The notes under the pieces: model-generated | The model's input: the letters and a program-made list of their open reading frames with translations, nothing else | Database searches by the model: none | Told to the model about the DNA's origin: nothing | In this document: piece by piece, positions 41,841-43,121 of the stretch | Position numbering within the stretch: the first letter of the stretch is position 1 | Layout of the letters: each line of letters starts with the position of its first letter | Origin: an uncultured Mollicutes bacterium | GTDB lineage: Bacteria > Bacillota_I > Bacilli_A > Acholeplasmatales > Anaeroplasmataceae | Assembly: GCA_947174785.1 (NCBI GenBank) | Contig: CAMWKG010000013.1 | Location: 1 to 43,121, forward strand | Direction of reading: 5' to 3' | DNA length: 43,121 nucleotides | Position numbers and translations under genes: made by a program

Positions 41841-43049
41841 ATGAAACAAACTTTATTAAACAATTTTTTAAGATATGTAAAAATAGACACAATGTCTGAT
41901 GAGGAAACGAATCAAACACCTTCTACCCAAAAGCAATTTAATCTTGCAAAAGTTTTAGTAGAGGAATTAAAGGCGTTAGGTTTAAAAGATATTTATTTAT
42001 CTGATAACTGTTTTGTATATGCAACACTACCTTCCAATATTAAAGGAAATAAAGAATCCATCGGATTTATCGCACATATGGATACTATCCCTGGATTTTC
42101 TGGAACTGATGTAAAGCCTAATGTCATTGAAAACTATAATGGAAAAACGATACCTTTAAAAGGAATTGAATTAAATCCTAAACAGTTTCCTTTCTTAAAA
42201 GACTTAAAGGGAAAAACTTTAATCACTACAGATGGGACAACAGTATTAGGGGCAGATGATAAAGCAGGTATAGCCATTATAATGTCCATGTTATCACATT
42301 ATGTAAAAACAAATGAGCCCCATGTAGAGATTCATGTCGCCTTCACTCCTGATGAAGAAATTGGCAGTGGCATTGAGCATTTTGATTTAACCAAATTTCC
42401 TTGTTCATATGCTTATACTATTGATGGTGGAGAATATGATATGATTAACTATGAGAACTTCAATGCTGCTTCTGCTACAATTCAAGTTCATGGTCTAGAC
42501 ATCCATCCTGGTTCTGCCAAAAACCAAATGAAAAATGCAAGTGAAATTGCGATGGAATTACATCAAATGCTTCCCAAAGAACAAAAGCCTGAATATACAG
42601 AAAACTACGAAGGCTTTATTCATTTGACACATATAGATGGTATGGTTGGAGAGGCAAAGCTTTCTTACATTATCAGAGATCATGATCGAGTATTGTTAGA
42701 AAAGAAAAAAAGCATCTTAAAAGAAGCTGCCTCTTATATCAATAAGAAATATGGTAAAGATACTGTCAAACTAGAAATTAAAGATAGTTATTTTAATATG
42801 GCAGAGATTATAAAACAAAATCCAGTATGCTTAGAACGAGCAAAACAAGCTATGGAAGCATTGGGTATAACCCCTACAGCTTCTCCAATACGTGGTGGTA
42901 CAGATGGTGCAAGATTAACCTTTATGGGACTCCCAACACCAAATCTTGGTACAGGTGGTTATAACTGCCATGGTCCATACGAATTTGCATGTTTAGAAGA
43001 AATGGAACTCTTAACAAAGATTGTCATTGAAATCACAAAAATCAAATAG
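41841..43049 (+). CDS. pepT: Peptidase T (tripeptide aminopeptidase)
   Basis: 402-residue cytoplasmic M20 zinc aminopeptidase removing N-terminal residues from tripeptides. AHMDTIPG (zinc His and adjacent Asp), GADDKAGI (bridging Asp), TPDEEIGSG (catalytic Glu pair), TIDGGE (PepT-specific) and the C-terminal PIRGGTDGARLTFMGLPTPNLGTGGYNCHGPYE are all present, as is the dimerisation domain near 205-310. ATG follows AGAAAGGATGATATT. Length is typical. Monocistronic as far as visible. Confidence 0.97.
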   Translation: MKQTLLNNFLRYVKIDTMSDEETNQTPSTQKQFNLAKVLVEELKALGLKDIYLSDNCFVYATLPSNIKGNKESIGFIAHMDTIPGFSGTDVKPNVIENYNGKTIPLKGIELNPKQFPFLKDLKGKTLITTDGTTVLGADDKAGIAIIMSMLSHYVKTNEPHVEIHVAFTPDEEIGSGIEHFDLTKFPCSYAYTIDGGEYDMINYENFNAASATIQVHGLDIHPGSAKNQMKNASEIAMELHQMLPKEQKPEYTENYEGFIHLTHIDGMVGEAKLSYIIRDHDRVLLEKKKSILKEAASYINKKYGKDTVKLEIKDSYFNMAEIIKQNPVCLERAKQAMEALGITPTASPIRGGTDGARLTFMGLPTPNLGTGGYNCHGPYEFACLEEMELLTKIVIEITKIK

Positions 43050-43081
43050 ACTTATACTCTTAAATATGATATAATAAATCT

Positions 43082-43121
43082 ATGAGAGATAATATTGTGA
43101 GTTTTGTTTTACAACTTCAAA
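43082..43121 (+). CDS. Possible start of a further gene (cut by window)
   Basis: ATG at 43082 opens a frame MRDNIVSFVLQLQ to the window edge. TATAAT at 43070-43075 with TAGACT 17 bp upstream would start transcription near 43082, so translation may instead begin at the in-frame GTG 43097 behind GAGAG. Too short to identify. Confidence 0.3.
   Translation, partial: MRDNIVSFVLQLQ

Overview
The window is low-GC DNA (A/T-rich spacers, TGA used as stop, AAGGAGG-type ribosome sites, sigma-A-type promoters with 16-18 base spacers, CcpA cre-like sites). Pyruvate:ferredoxin oxidoreductase, pectin and beta-glucoside enzymes and the protein families point to an anaerobic gut Firmicute, perhaps an Erysipelotrichia-like lineage. 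The phylum is fairly safe; the lineage is inference. I see no tRNA, rRNA, transposase, phage gene or CRISPR array.

Layout. 1-8144 (minus): a LysR regulator; then an ABC ATPase and FtsX-type permease, a membrane TIR-domain protein, a GH3 beta-glucosidase, and a CobW-type GTPase whose His/Cys-repeat tail is cut by the window edge. 8220-11850 (plus): a cassette divergent from LysR, with an acetyltransferase, a Cys-nucleophile alpha/beta hydrolase, a flavodoxin/aldo-keto reductase fusion lipoprotein and a cyclophilin-like lipoprotein. 11865-18200: a small membrane protein, a CwlD-like amidase, a PPOX/NimA-like flavoprotein, a DUF1538 membrane protein with two PII-like genes, a flavodoxin-like protein, an esterase and a stand-alone 5'-3' exonuclease. 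18203-21343: a large CE8 pectinesterase lipoprotein with 222-bp repeats.

21481-30149 (minus) is a tight aromatic amino-acid operon running from one clear promoter to one terminator: DAHP synthase, tyrA, aroB, aroA, chorismate mutase, aroE, a small kinase-like protein, aroC and a GltD-like flavoprotein. It has no aroK and no aroD. The aroE product carries a complete APH-type kinase domain at its C-terminus, and that domain lacks most of the segment that forms the aminoglycoside pocket in APH(3') enzymes. I propose it is a non-orthologous shikimate kinase fused to the enzyme that makes its substrate. This is the most notable finding in the window.

30286-30735 (plus) is a promoter-driven, highly structured non-coding RNA of about 330 nt that resembles the raiA-type ornate RNA class (recognised from memory, unconfirmed). 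30799-34318 encodes a heterodimeric ABC exporter with one degenerate ATP site. 34395-43049 holds endonuclease IV, a Sel1-repeat protein, pyruvate:ferredoxin oxidoreductase with a cre site and an unexplained inverted repeat over its -35, dapA, a cold-shock protein and pepT. A possible gene start lies at the right edge.
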